A DNA stretch of 64,000 nt, taken from Ruminococcus sp. (GTDB taxonomy: Bacteria > Bacillota > Clostridia > Oscillospirales > Ruminococcaceae). Within the stretch, counting starts at the first letter, position 1; the number at the start of each line of letters is the position of its first letter. Below, piece by piece: positions 1-7,982 of the stretch. The DNA is taken from positions 1-64,000 of the forward strand of contig NZ_JAEFAJ010000008.1 of NCBI RefSeq assembly GCF_016287535.1, given 5' to 3'. Below the pieces are notes generated by a model. The model ran no database searches, was not told the DNA's origin, and saw only the letters and a list, made by a program, of their open reading frames with translations. The translations under genes and the position numbers were made by a program.

Positions 1-966
1 AATAACAATCAGCAGAATAACTGGTACAACTGGGGCGTAAATGACTGGAATAACCAGCAGAACAACCAGAACAATGACTGGAACAACGGTCAGCAGAACA
101 ATGACTGGAACAACTGGAATAACGGTCAGCAGCAGAATAACGACTGGAACAACTGGAATAACGGTCAGCAGCAGAATAACGACTGGAACAACTGGAACAA
201 CGGTCAGCAGCAGAATAATGACTGGAATAACTTGAATAACGACCAGCAGCAGAATAATGACTGGAATAACTGGAACAATAACCAGCAGTCAGGCAATGCG
301 GCAGCAGGCACAGAAATGAACCAGTCCGCTACAATGGCTGATGATTTCAGAACCGGTTCATCACGTTATTTTATCGCTTCTGACGGCTGGGAGAACGGTG
401 ATCCCTTTGACTGCGGCTGGTATGCTTCACAGACCGGCTTCAGAGACGGTACACTTAATCTCACGATCGACAGGGATAATACCGGCAAGTACAACTATGC
501 AGGCGCTGAGTACAGGACCACTGCATTCTACAGCTATGGTTACTATGAGACTTCAATGCAGCCTATCAAGAATACAGGTGTAAATTCGTCCTTCTTCACA
601 TATACAGGAGAGTCCGACGGAAATCCATGGGACGAGATCGACATTGAGTTTCTTGGTAAGGATACCACAAAGGTACAGTTCAACTACTATACCAACGGAC
701 AGGGCAACCATGAGAAGATGTACGATCTTGGTTTTGACGCTTCACAGGGCTTCCATACTTACGGATTTGACTGGCAGCGCGACCATATAACATGGTATGT
801 AGACGGAAAGCCTGTTTACACCGCATATGACAACATTCCTCAGACACCCGGAAAGATAATGATGAATGCATGGCCCGGAAGAGGCGTTGATGAGTGGCTT
901 GGTCATTACGACGGAAGAACACCTCTTACAGCGCGTTACCAGTGGGTAACATACAATAAACAATGA
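1..966 (+). CDS. GH16 beta-glucanase (licheninase type), 5' end missing
   Basis: The reading frame is already open at base 1, so the N-terminus (signal peptide and any other modules) lies outside the window. About the first 100 visible residues are an Asn/Gln/Trp-rich linker; the rest is a glycoside hydrolase family 16 domain. The catalytic signature [11 protein letters not shown], with the two Glu acting as nucleophile and acid/base, is complete and is followed by the typical TYGFDW and ITWYVDG strands. The family hydrolyses mixed-linkage beta-1,3-1,4-glucans outside the cell. No dockerin or anchor follows the catalytic domain, so any attachment signal must be upstream. A strong terminator follows the stop codon. 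Family assignment is firm; the exact substrate is inferred. Confidence 0.93.
   Translation, partial: NNNQQNNWYNWGVNDWNNQQNNQNNDWNNGQQNNDWNNWNNGQQQNNDWNNWNNGQQQNNDWNNWNNGQQQNNDWNNLNNDQQQNNDWNNWNNNQQSGNAAAGTEMNQSATMADDFRTGSSRYFIASDGWENGDPFDCGWYASQTGFRDGTLNLTIDRDNTGKYNYAGAEYRTTAFYSYGYYETSMQPIKNTGVNSSFFTYTGESDGNPWDEIDIEFLGKDTTKVQFNYYTNGQGNHEKMYDLGFDASQGFHTYGFDWQRDHITWYVDGKPVYTAYDNIPQTPGKIMMNAWPGRGVDEWLGHYDGRTPLTARYQWVTYNKQ
34..288 (+). repeat. Tandem Asn/Gln/Trp linker repeats in the GH16 gene
   Basis: Imperfect tandem repeats encode a unit close to [13 protein letters not shown] (13 codons, 39 bp). At least three near-identical full units are visible, with shortened or diverged copies on both sides. 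The coding frame stays open throughout and ends shortly before the catalytic domain. This is a flexible, uncharged interdomain linker; the near-identical copies suggest it can change length by slippage. Confidence 0.85.
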
Positions 967-1000
967 TTACTTCCCCCCAGGTTTAATACTATTTCTAAGG

Positions 1001-1036
1001 GAAAAAGGAGCAATACGCAGGTATTGCTCCTTTTTC
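1001..1036. terminator. Bidirectional terminator between GH16 and the lipoprotein gene
   Basis: A perfect 16-bp stem (1001-1016 with 1021-1036) closes a GCAG loop, with a run of A on one side and T on the other. It sits between two convergent genes and can end transcription in both directions. Confidence 0.93.
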
Positions 1037-1038
1037 TT

Positions 1039-1659
1039 TTATTCTGTACTGATATCGAGTTTATCCATCATGAAATCGAACAGGTTCTTGTTCTGATCCT
1101 TGGCGTCAAGGTCAACGTCCTTCGCGCTTTCCTTCCAGCTGCCGTCGGGAAGAAGGTAGTAGGCGATGTTGTGCTGAGACCATTCATAAGCCATATCCTC
1201 CGCAGTCCGGTAATTCTCCATATCGGCGCTGTGTACCGGATGAACGTATATAAGTGCCTGACATATGATAACTATGTCATCATAGTCTGTGATAAGGTAC
1301 GAGTCTGAGATATGCCAGTTGTCAGGTTCATAGGCGGCACTGAATGTACTGCCGTTGTAGGTGAACTCATAGCTCTGGCTGCTTTCGTCTGTACAGTGCA
1401 GACCTGTATCCTCCGGAGAGCTCAGTATATGATGAGCTTCTGTGGTGACTGCCGGAGCTGTTGCCGTGACTGATGTGGTATAAGCAGTAACGGCTTTTGT
1501 CGTGACAGTCGTTGTAGATGCCGTGACAGTCGGTGCGGCTGTTGTTTCTGCTGCCTGAACAGTGTCATCTGTCGGTATATTGTTATCGCTGCAGCCGTAA
1601 ACCAGAGCGGCAGCCGCCGCGGAAAGCAATAACAGGGGTATTATCTTTATGAAACGCAT
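1039..1659 (-). CDS. Putative lipoprotein with Thr-rich spacer
   Basis: About 206 residues. The N-terminus MRFIKIIPLLLLSAAAAALV followed by YGC is a lipoprotein signal with a lipobox ending in Cys, so the mature protein should be membrane-anchored outside the cell. A Thr/Val/Ala-rich spacer follows, then a globular region of about 120 residues rich in Tyr, Asp and Ser that I do not recognise. The ATG at 1659 is preferred over an upstream in-frame TTG that overlaps the preceding gene, because AAGGAAAGG lies just before it. It is the last gene of a leftward operon behind the alcohol dehydrogenase gene. Function unknown. Confidence 0.75.
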   Translation of the reverse strand: MRFIKIIPLLLLSAAAAALVYGCSDNNIPTDDTVQAAETTAAPTVTASTTTVTTKAVTAYTTSVTATAPAVTTEAHHILSSPEDTGLHCTDESSQSYEFTYNGSTFSAAYEPDNWHISDSYLITDYDDIVIICQALIYVHPVHSADMENYRTAEDMAYEWSQHNIAYYLLPDGSWKESAKDVDLDAKDQNKNLFDFMMDKLDISTE

Positions 1660-1678
1660 TTCCTGTGCCCTTTCCTTA

Positions 1679-2752
1679 TCAGATGTCAATGATATCCGCC
1701 ATGATATCCTCAGTCATCTTATAGGGGCAAATGTCAAGCTTAGCCTTATTTGCGAGGACACATACGGCGGACCTTTCAAGCAGTTTACGGCTGACGGACA
1801 CAGGCGCAAGCTCAGAGATGAACTTTCCGAGTTCGTCGGTATCTGTGAATCCGGCAGCGCTGAGGATAGCTTTCTGTCTGTTGGTATCCGCGTATTTCAT
1901 GTACTTTGCAAGGAACACACCCACAGCCGGACCGTGAGGGATACCGGCCTCATAGGTCAGCATATAGCTGAGAGAATGGGGGATACCTGTGCCTGTCTGT
2001 GCAATGGACATACCTGCAAGAGCGGCTGTATCCATGAGCGACTGGGCAGCCTCCTCGCTGAGCTGTCTGCTGCCGTCGATGTACGGGCGGCATTCTGCCC
2101 ATTTGGCAAGTCCTGCAAAAACGATCATATCGCTGTATGTGTCCGCGAGGGTATTCACACCGCTTTCAATAAAATGTGAAAGCGCGTCTGTTGCAGTATT
2201 TACGATCATCTTTGCCGGAGCGGAAAGGATATACCTTCCGTCTATAAGGGCAATATCCGGGAATATCCTGTGTTTTGCCGACAGCTTTGTATGCAGGTCA
2301 TGCCTTGTGAGAACAGATACCCCTGTGACCTCAGAGCCTGTTCCGCAGGTTGTGGGTACTGCCGCTAACGGGAGAGCGCCGGCAGGAACATTTTCATAAA
2401 GAAAGTCCCATTCCTTATCGCTGTTTTTCATCATCAGCGCTATGGCTTTTGCGGCGTCCAGCGGAGAACCTCCTCCTATACCGATGACAAAGTCGGCGCC
2501 GCAGCGGAGACCTGTGTCCCTTGCTGACATGACGGTCTCAACGGAAGGATTTTCTTCTGTCCTGTCGAAAACGGTATAGGCTACGGAGTGCTTTTTCAGA
2601 GCGTTTATAACGTCGTCAAGCGAGCCGTTGAGCTTTGAGGAGTTCTGTCCCGTTACTATGAGAGCGTGGGAGCCCAGTGCGGCAAGCTCTGCGGAGTGGC
2701 TGGCGATGCAGTTTATTTCACTGAATACTTTGGTTGGCATATAGAATTTCAT
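1679..2752 (-). CDS. Iron-containing alcohol dehydrogenase family protein
   Basis: A 357-residue member of the Fe-ADH/dehydroquinate synthase-like superfamily. The nucleotide-binding GIGGGSPLDAAKAIA motif lies near residue 90 and PTTCGTGSEVT near 135. Metal ligands are visible in DALSHFIE and in two later motifs, GIPHSLSYML and AGIPHGPAVG. Such enzymes reduce aldehydes or oxidise alcohols with NAD(P)H in the cytoplasm; the substrate cannot be read from sequence. It lies 24 bp downstream of the glycerate kinase gene on the same strand, which hints at three-carbon metabolism. A GAGGG ribosome site precedes the ATG. Confidence 0.88.
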   Translation of the reverse strand: MKFYMPTKVFSEINCIASHSAELAALGSHALIVTGQNSSKLNGSLDDVINALKKHSVAYTVFDRTEENPSVETVMSARDTGLRCGADFVIGIGGGSPLDAAKAIALMMKNSDKEWDFLYENVPAGALPLAAVPTTCGTGSEVTGVSVLTRHDLHTKLSAKHRIFPDIALIDGRYILSAPAKMIVNTATDALSHFIESGVNTLADTYSDMIVFAGLAKWAECRPYIDGSRQLSEEAAQSLMDTAALAGMSIAQTGTGIPHSLSYMLTYEAGIPHGPAVGVFLAKYMKYADTNRQKAILSAAGFTDTDELGKFISELAPVSVSRKLLERSAVCVLANKAKLDICPYKMTEDIMADIIDI

Positions 2753-2776
2753 TTTATCCCTCTTTCATAATGTGTT

Positions 2777-3916
2777 TCAGCGGCGGAACGTCTTTATTGT
2801 CCTGAATACCTGTTCTGCGGTATCTGCAAGGTTACGGGCGGCGTTTCTGCTGTCCATCGCCTCTTCCGCGGAAGAAACCTGCCTGAGTATAGGAAAGAAA
2901 GCGTCTATCCCTTTTTCATTGCAGAGAGAAGCGTCTTTCCCTGCCACGCCGCAGAAAGCGATCACAGGCTTTCCGTATTTCTTAGCCAGTGCGGCAATAC
3001 CGGCTGGAGCCTTACCCATAGCAGTCTGACTGTCTATGCAGCCCTCGCCTGTAACGACTATATCAGCGTTTTTTACCGCTTCTTCCATGCCCGAAGCCTT
3101 TATCACAAGGTCTATACCTGACATAAGTCTGGCGTTAAGGTAGTACATAAGGGCGAATCCGAGACCGCCTGCTGCGCCTGAGCCTGCTGTATCGGGGTCA
3201 GCGGCAGGGCAGAATCCCTTTGTGAGCTGAGCGTATCTTTTCATATAATCGTCCATCAGTCTTATCGTATCGTCATCTGCGCCCTTCTGACGGGCGAAGA
3301 CAGCGCTGCAGCCGTTCTCACCGCAGAGTGGGTTGCTGACATCGCAGGCGACATGGAAGCTGCATTCCCTGAGCTGCGGAATAACGTCATTATCGTTTAT
3401 AGCTGTCAGATGTGAGAGTCCCTCAGCGCCGAAGCAGACCTGTTTGCCGTCAGCTCCCAGCATACCGAAGCCGAGAGCCTGCAGGCAGCCTATGCCGCCG
3501 TCGTTGGTGGCGCTGCCGCCGATACCGATAATAAAGCTGCGGCAGCCCTGCTCTGCGGCGTCACGTATCATTTCGCCTGTGCCGTATGTAGTGGTATGCA
3601 TGGGATCACGCTCTTCTTCGGCAAGGAGGGTAAGTCCCGAAGCGGCAGCCATTTCTATGACCGCTGTTCCGTCGGGGAGAATGCCGTAAGCGGCGTTTAT
3701 GGACCTTCCGAGCGGGTCAGGCACATTTATCCTGCGGAACTCTCCGTTCAGACCGCTGACCAGCGCTTCCGCAGTACCCTCGCCGCCGTCCGCAACAGGA
3801 AGCACAATAGTCTCAGCATCTGTGAAGACCCGCTTTATCCCTTCGGCGGCGGCTTTTCCCGCCTCGGCGGAGGAAAGGCTACCCTTGAATGAATCTATTG
3901 CTATAACTACTTTCAT
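2777..3916 (-). CDS. garK: Glycerate kinase (GK-2/GarK family)
   Basis: About 379 residues, full length. The start MKVVIAIDSFKGSLSS is the family signature; GIGGSATNDGGIGCLQALG and VVTGEGCIDSQTAMGKAP are the glycerate and nucleotide-binding segments. The enzyme phosphorylates D-glycerate with ATP, feeding it into glycolysis. The ATG at 3916 is chosen over upstream in-frame ATGs because GAGGTG lies directly before it and the protein then begins at the conserved strand. It heads a three-gene leftward operon from the promoter at 3947-3975. Whether the product is 2- or 3-phosphoglycerate is not decidable here. Confidence 0.92.
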   Translation of the reverse strand: MKVVIAIDSFKGSLSSAEAGKAAAEGIKRVFTDAETIVLPVADGGEGTAEALVSGLNGEFRRINVPDPLGRSINAAYGILPDGTAVIEMAAASGLTLLAEEERDPMHTTTYGTGEMIRDAAEQGCRSFIIGIGGSATNDGGIGCLQALGFGMLGADGKQVCFGAEGLSHLTAINDNDVIPQLRECSFHVACDVSNPLCGENGCSAVFARQKGADDDTIRLMDDYMKRYAQLTKGFCPAADPDTAGSGAAGGLGFALMYYLNARLMSGIDLVIKASGMEEAVKNADIVVTGEGCIDSQTAMGKAPAGIAALAKKYGKPVIAFCGVAGKDASLCNEKGIDAFFPILRQVSSAEEAMDSRNAARNLADTAEQVFRTIKTFRR

Positions 3917-3946
3917 TTTACACCTCATACTGTATGTATCAAACAT

Positions 3947-3975
3947 ATTATAGCACGAAAGAAGAGTTTATGCAA
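3947..3975 (-). promoter_or_regulatory. Promoter of the glycerate kinase operon
   Basis: Reading leftward: -35 TTGCAT (3970-3975), 17-bp spacer, -10 TATAAT (3947-3952), with the garK ribosome site following within about 30 bp. Confidence 0.75.
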
Positions 3976-4083
3976 ACCTGCCTCTGAACGATATGCAGGC
4001 ACATTTTATTTGGCTTTTTTGACTATGAATTATACGGAGTTTTGTTAAAAGTGACAAGAAAAGCCTTTGACCTTCTGTTTGGC

Positions 4084-4112
4084 TTGCTTTTTTTTAGTTC
4101 AAAGGTTATAAT
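4084..4112 (+). promoter_or_regulatory. Promoter of the polysaccharide operon
   Basis: -35 TTGCTT (4084-4089), exactly 17 bp, -10 TATAAT (4107-4112). Transcription would start near 4119 and give a leader of about 175 nt before the ATG at 4296. In the divergent 3976-4083 stretch I see nothing else I can name. Confidence 0.75.
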
Positions 4113-4126
4113 AATTAGTGTATACA

Positions 4127-4152
4127 CAATAACCGACATAAGGCGGTTATTG
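4127..4152 (+). other. Hairpin in the polysaccharide operon leader
   Basis: A perfect 9-bp inverted repeat, CAATAACCG (4127-4135) and CGGTTATTG (4144-4152), just after the predicted transcription start. It has no T-run, so it is not a simple terminator. It could stabilise the 5' end or be a protein or RNA control site. The rest of the leader up to 4295 shows no clear structure. Confidence 0.5.
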
Positions 4153-4295
4153 CCCCGTAACTTGCTCAGGTGGCGCAGGATCCTTATAAAAAACGGGAAG
4201 TCTGCGCGGACACTGATAATAAATGACCTATACCGGAAAACGGACGTTGCTTTAAGGAACGTAATATATATATGTCGGAAAGACAGGTGTGTTTT

Positions 4296-5720
4296 ATGCA
4301 TACGAAAAACAAGTATTCATGGCTCGGACATCTTGATTTTATGGCAGTTGACCTGCTTGCGATGATAATATCGTTTATCTGCGCCTATTTCATAAAATTC
4401 CGTGACTTCAGCTTCATCAGCAGTCCTGACTGGCTGAGGCTCATACTTCTTTTTTCGGGCTTCAATATAATCATAGCCCTTGTAAAGAATCCCTACAGCG
4501 GAATACTGAAGCGTTCCTACTATATGGAAGTCATAAGGGCGATGCAGCTGACATTCTATAACCTCATCGCGGTCGCTCTGGTGCTTTACATATTCAAGAT
4601 AGGAGCTACCTATTCCCGTGCTGTATTCATTATGATGTACAGCTTTTATCTGCTGCTGTCGCTGCTGATGAAGTATATATGGAAGCAGTTGGTGGTGTCA
4701 AAGAAGGTAGTGCTTTACAACACGAGACCTGTTTCGCTGTTTATCGTCGGAAACAGGACGGATATCGGAAACATACTCACAAATGTCGCTGCAGGAGACT
4801 TTGATATCTATGATGTGAAGGGGATATATTTCCCTGACGACGGCAGCTGTACCGATTATAACGGCATACCTGTTGTAAATAAGGATTTTGCGGACTATGT
4901 TGTAAAGAACAATATAGACGATGTACTTATAGCCGTTCAGCCTGCTGCGGTAAGCAGTGACGAATACAGGAAGCTGATAGGCAATGCGGTGAATATACAT
5001 ATAAGTGTCGAGTCTGTGGTAGGTATGCAGACAGAAGACCAGTTCGTATCAGATGTGGGAGTATACAGGACGCTCAGTGTCGGGGCATATTCGTTCACTC
5101 CCAGTACGCTTCTTTATCTTGCTCTGAAAAGAGTGCTGGATATTATTATCGGCGCTGCCGGACTTGTCCTGCTGATACCTGTATCTGTCATTGTCAAAGC
5201 GGCTTCGCTGTTATCCGGAGACAAGGGCAGCATATTCTACACTCAGAAGAGAGTGGGACTTAACGGCAGGAGCATAAGGATACTGAAATACCGCACAATG
5301 GTGACAGACGCTGATAAAAAGCTGAAGGAGCTGCTGAAGGAAGAAAAGTACCGCAAGGAATGGGAAGAGAACCAGAAGCTCACCAATGATCCGAGGATAA
5401 CAAAGGTCGGAAGGGTGCTCAGAAAGCTGTCGGTCGACGAGTTCCCCCAGTTCCTCAATCTCATAAAGGGAGATATGAGCCTTGTCGGTCCCCGTCCTCT
5501 TGTTGAGGGCGAGCTTGAAGCCCATGACGGACTGAAGCTCTACCAGAAGGTAAAGCCTGGTATAACAGGCTGGTGGGGCTGCAACGGCAGGTCGAATATC
5601 GAGTACCGTGAAAGACTTGAGCTGGAATATTACTACATAAAGCATTTCTCCATGTATCTTGATATACTCTGCGTTTTAAGAACGATCTTCGCAGTTCTGA
5701 AGAAGGACGGCGCGGAATAA
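4296..5720 (+). CDS. Polyprenyl-phosphate sugar-1-phosphate transferase (WbaP/CpsE-like)
   Basis: About 474 residues. Several membrane segments fill the first 150 residues, a nucleotide-binding-like domain follows (FIVGNRTDIGNI), then one further membrane segment and the C-terminal bacterial sugar transferase domain (KYRTM, DEFPQFLN, SLVGPRP). The family moves sugar-1-phosphate from a nucleotide sugar to undecaprenyl phosphate, the first membrane step of exopolysaccharide or capsule synthesis. AGGTG seven bases upstream favours this ATG; an in-frame ATG at 4272 is possible. It is the first gene of a five-gene operon and supplies the lipid-linked acceptor for the two glycosyltransferases that follow. 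Confidence 0.92.
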   Translation: MHTKNKYSWLGHLDFMAVDLLAMIISFICAYFIKFRDFSFISSPDWLRLILLFSGFNIIIALVKNPYSGILKRSYYMEVIRAMQLTFYNLIAVALVLYIFKIGATYSRAVFIMMYSFYLLLSLLMKYIWKQLVVSKKVVLYNTRPVSLFIVGNRTDIGNILTNVAAGDFDIYDVKGIYFPDDGSCTDYNGIPVVNKDFADYVVKNNIDDVLIAVQPAAVSSDEYRKLIGNAVNIHISVESVVGMQTEDQFVSDVGVYRTLSVGAYSFTPSTLLYLALKRVLDIIIGAAGLVLLIPVSVIVKAASLLSGDKGSIFYTQKRVGLNGRSIRILKYRTMVTDADKKLKELLKEEKYRKEWEENQKLTNDPRITKVGRVLRKLSVDEFPQFLNLIKGDMSLVGPRPLVEGELEAHDGLKLYQKVKPGITGWWGCNGRSNIEYRERLELEYYYIKHFSMYLDILCVLRTIFAVLKKDGAE

Positions 5721-5747
5721 AACCATAGATTAAGGACGGTCGCAAAA

Positions 5748-6908
5748 ATGAAGATACTACAGATATCCAATTATCTATATCCGCATATAGGCGGCATAGA
5801 GCAGGTGGCGAGGGACATTGCCGCTTCACTGCATGACAGGGAAGATACCGAGCAGATGATAATATGCTTCAACGAGGACGCGCAGGACGGTGAATATACC
5901 TGCCGCCGCGGTGAAAATGTCACTGACGAGGTGGACGGCGTAAAGGTAGTCCGCTGCGGCTGTATAGCGAAAGCAGCGTCGCAGTCCATATCCCTTTCAT
6001 ATCCCTGCGGACTGAAAAGGACGCTTGCTGATTTTGCGCCGGATATAGTGATATTTCATTATCCGAACCCCTATGTTGCCAGCTTTCTGCTTCCGATGCT
6101 GAAAAAAGAAACGAAGCTGATAGTGTACTGGCACCTTGATATAACAAAGCAGAAATACCTCGGCAAGCTGTTCCATTTCCAGACCCTCAGGCTTTGCCGG
6201 CGCGCCAGCAGGATAGTTGCCACCAGTCCGAACTATATCGACGGAAGTCCCTATCTTTCAAGTTTCAGGGATAAATGCACGGTCATACCGAACTGTATTT
6301 CTGCCGACAGACTTAAAACGACTCCTGCCATTGAGGAAAAGGCAGAGAAGATACGCAGAAGGTTTGCGGGAAAGACCATTGTATTTGCAGTCGGCAGGCA
6401 CGTGGAGTACAAGGGCATGAAATATCTTGTAAGAGCCGCTAAGTTTCTCGGTTATGATTTTGCGGTGCTTATCGGAGGAAAAGGTCCGCTTACCGGCGAG
6501 CTGTTCCGTGAGAGGGCAGGAGATAAAAATGTGCGTATGCTTGGCAGGATAGACGATGAAACTCTTGCAGCCTGCCTGACGGCCTGTGATATATTTGCTT
6601 TCCCGTCGATAACAAAGAACGAAGCCTTCGGAATAGCTCTTGCTGAGGGAATGTACTTCGGAAAGCCTGCTGTGACATTTACAATAAAGGGCAGCGGCGT
6701 CAATTACGTGAGCCTTGACGGAGTTACAGGCACAGAATGTCCCAACGCGGATACTGAGGCTTATGCAGAGGCGCTGAAAAAGCTTGCATACGATGAAGAG
6801 CTCCGCGGCAGATACGGTGCAGCTGCAAGGCAGAGAGTCATGGACAATTTTATGTTTGAGGGATTCAGGGACAGAGTAAACAGACTGATAACAGAGGTGG
6901 AGCCGTGA
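5748..6908 (+). CDS. Glycosyltransferase family 4 (first of two)
   Basis: A 386-residue GT-B fold enzyme. The N-terminal half has the loop YPHIGGIEQVARDIA; the C-terminal half has the strand VFAVGRHVEYKGM and the donor-binding KNEAFGIALAEGMYFGKPAV with its two Glu. Such enzymes transfer a sugar from a nucleotide donor with retention of configuration, at the inner face of the membrane. It starts 27 bp after the initiating transferase gene and its TGA overlaps the GTG of the next gene, so translation is probably coupled. Donor and acceptor are unknown. Confidence 0.9.
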   Translation: MKILQISNYLYPHIGGIEQVARDIAASLHDREDTEQMIICFNEDAQDGEYTCRRGENVTDEVDGVKVVRCGCIAKAASQSISLSYPCGLKRTLADFAPDIVIFHYPNPYVASFLLPMLKKETKLIVYWHLDITKQKYLGKLFHFQTLRLCRRASRIVATSPNYIDGSPYLSSFRDKCTVIPNCISADRLKTTPAIEEKAEKIRRRFAGKTIVFAVGRHVEYKGMKYLVRAAKFLGYDFAVLIGGKGPLTGELFRERAGDKNVRMLGRIDDETLAACLTACDIFAFPSITKNEAFGIALAEGMYFGKPAVTFTIKGSGVNYVSLDGVTGTECPNADTEAYAEALKKLAYDEELRGRYGAAARQRVMDNFMFEGFRDRVNRLITEVEP

Positions 6909-7951
6909 GGACTATAATAATAAACGGAAAATTTATGGCTGAGAGGATGCAGGGCATAGTGCGCTATGCCCGTGAGATAGTCTGCGCAATGGACAAGCAG
7001 CTTTGCAGCGGAGAAAGGGTCCTGCTCGTTATCCCGGAAAACGCTTTTGATATACCTGAATTCAGGCATATAAAGGTAGTAAGATACGGCAAGAGGACAG
7101 GGCTTCTCTGGGAGCAGCTCGAACTTAGACATTTCGCGGCACGCCGCAAAAAGGCAGTTCTGCTCAATCTCTGCAATATATCTCCGTTTTTCACCGGAGA
7201 CAGCGTAACAGTCATACATGACGTGATGTACAAGGTCAATTCGGCAGATTATACCACTCTTCGCAACCGTGTCTCACGCTTATGGCACGTGCTCCAGTAC
7301 AACTACCTCTGCCGCCACGAGAAAATGATAATAACGGTCAGCAGGTTCAGCAAGGGGGAGATAGAGCGCTGTTATCCCAGTGCAAATGGAAAGATAAGGG
7401 TGGTATACAATGCTTGGCAGCATATACGCACTTTTCATGAAAGCAGCGACTGGCAGGAGCGTTATCCCATGCTGAAGAGCGGAGAATACTTCTTCTCTCT
7501 GTCTACTCTTTCGAGGAACAAGAACGGCAGCTGGATAATTAACGCCGCAAGGAAGAATCCGGACTCTGTCTTTGCGATGGCAGGAAAGATATATGAGACA
7601 GAGTATGACGAGCTTCCTGAGAATGTGCATCTTCTCGGTTTCATATCCGACGATGACGCCTGTGCGCTGATGAAGAACTGCCGGGCTTTTATATTCCCGT
7701 CGCTGTATGAGGGCTTTGGTATCCCTCCCCTTGAAGCTATGGCGCTCGGCGCTCAGGTGATCTGTTCTGACGCGGCGTCGCTGCCGGAGGTATACGGAAG
7801 CAGCGTACATTATATAGATCCCCGTAACAGCGATATCGACCTTGAGGCTCTGCTTGCGCAGGAATGCGGTGACAGGGAGGAGACTCTCGCCCGGTACAGC
7901 TGGGACAGATCGGCAAAAAAGCTGCTTTATCTTCTGAGAGGTATGGGATAA
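6905..7951 (+). CDS. Glycosyltransferase family 4 (second of two)
   Basis: 348 residues, starting at a GTG inside the stop region of the previous gene (GTGA overlap). The N-terminus has the acceptor-side motif GIVRYAREIV and the C-terminal donor site reads FPSLYEGFGIPPLEAMALG followed by SDAASLPEVYG, close to mannosyl- or rhamnosyltransferases of this family. It probably adds the next sugar to the lipid-linked chain. Sugar specificity cannot be assigned. Confidence 0.9.
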   Translation: MRTIIINGKFMAERMQGIVRYAREIVCAMDKQLCSGERVLLVIPENAFDIPEFRHIKVVRYGKRTGLLWEQLELRHFAARRKKAVLLNLCNISPFFTGDSVTVIHDVMYKVNSADYTTLRNRVSRLWHVLQYNYLCRHEKMIITVSRFSKGEIERCYPSANGKIRVVYNAWQHIRTFHESSDWQERYPMLKSGEYFFSLSTLSRNKNGSWIINAARKNPDSVFAMAGKIYETEYDELPENVHLLGFISDDDACALMKNCRAFIFPSLYEGFGIPPLEAMALGAQVICSDAASLPEVYGSSVHYIDPRNSDIDLEALLAQECGDREETLARYSWDRSAKKLLYLLRGMG

Positions 7952-7982
7952 AAGGAAAAACAGTTATCAGAGGTGATCTAAC

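Noticed and set aside
34-290. Tandem repeats as a CRISPR array
   Set aside because: Units are adjacent without unique spacers, translate to a regular peptide and lie in an open frame.
4042-4365. 107-residue frame in the polysaccharide operon leader
   Set aside because: It spans the promoter and runs out of frame into the transferase gene; no ribosome site or similarity.
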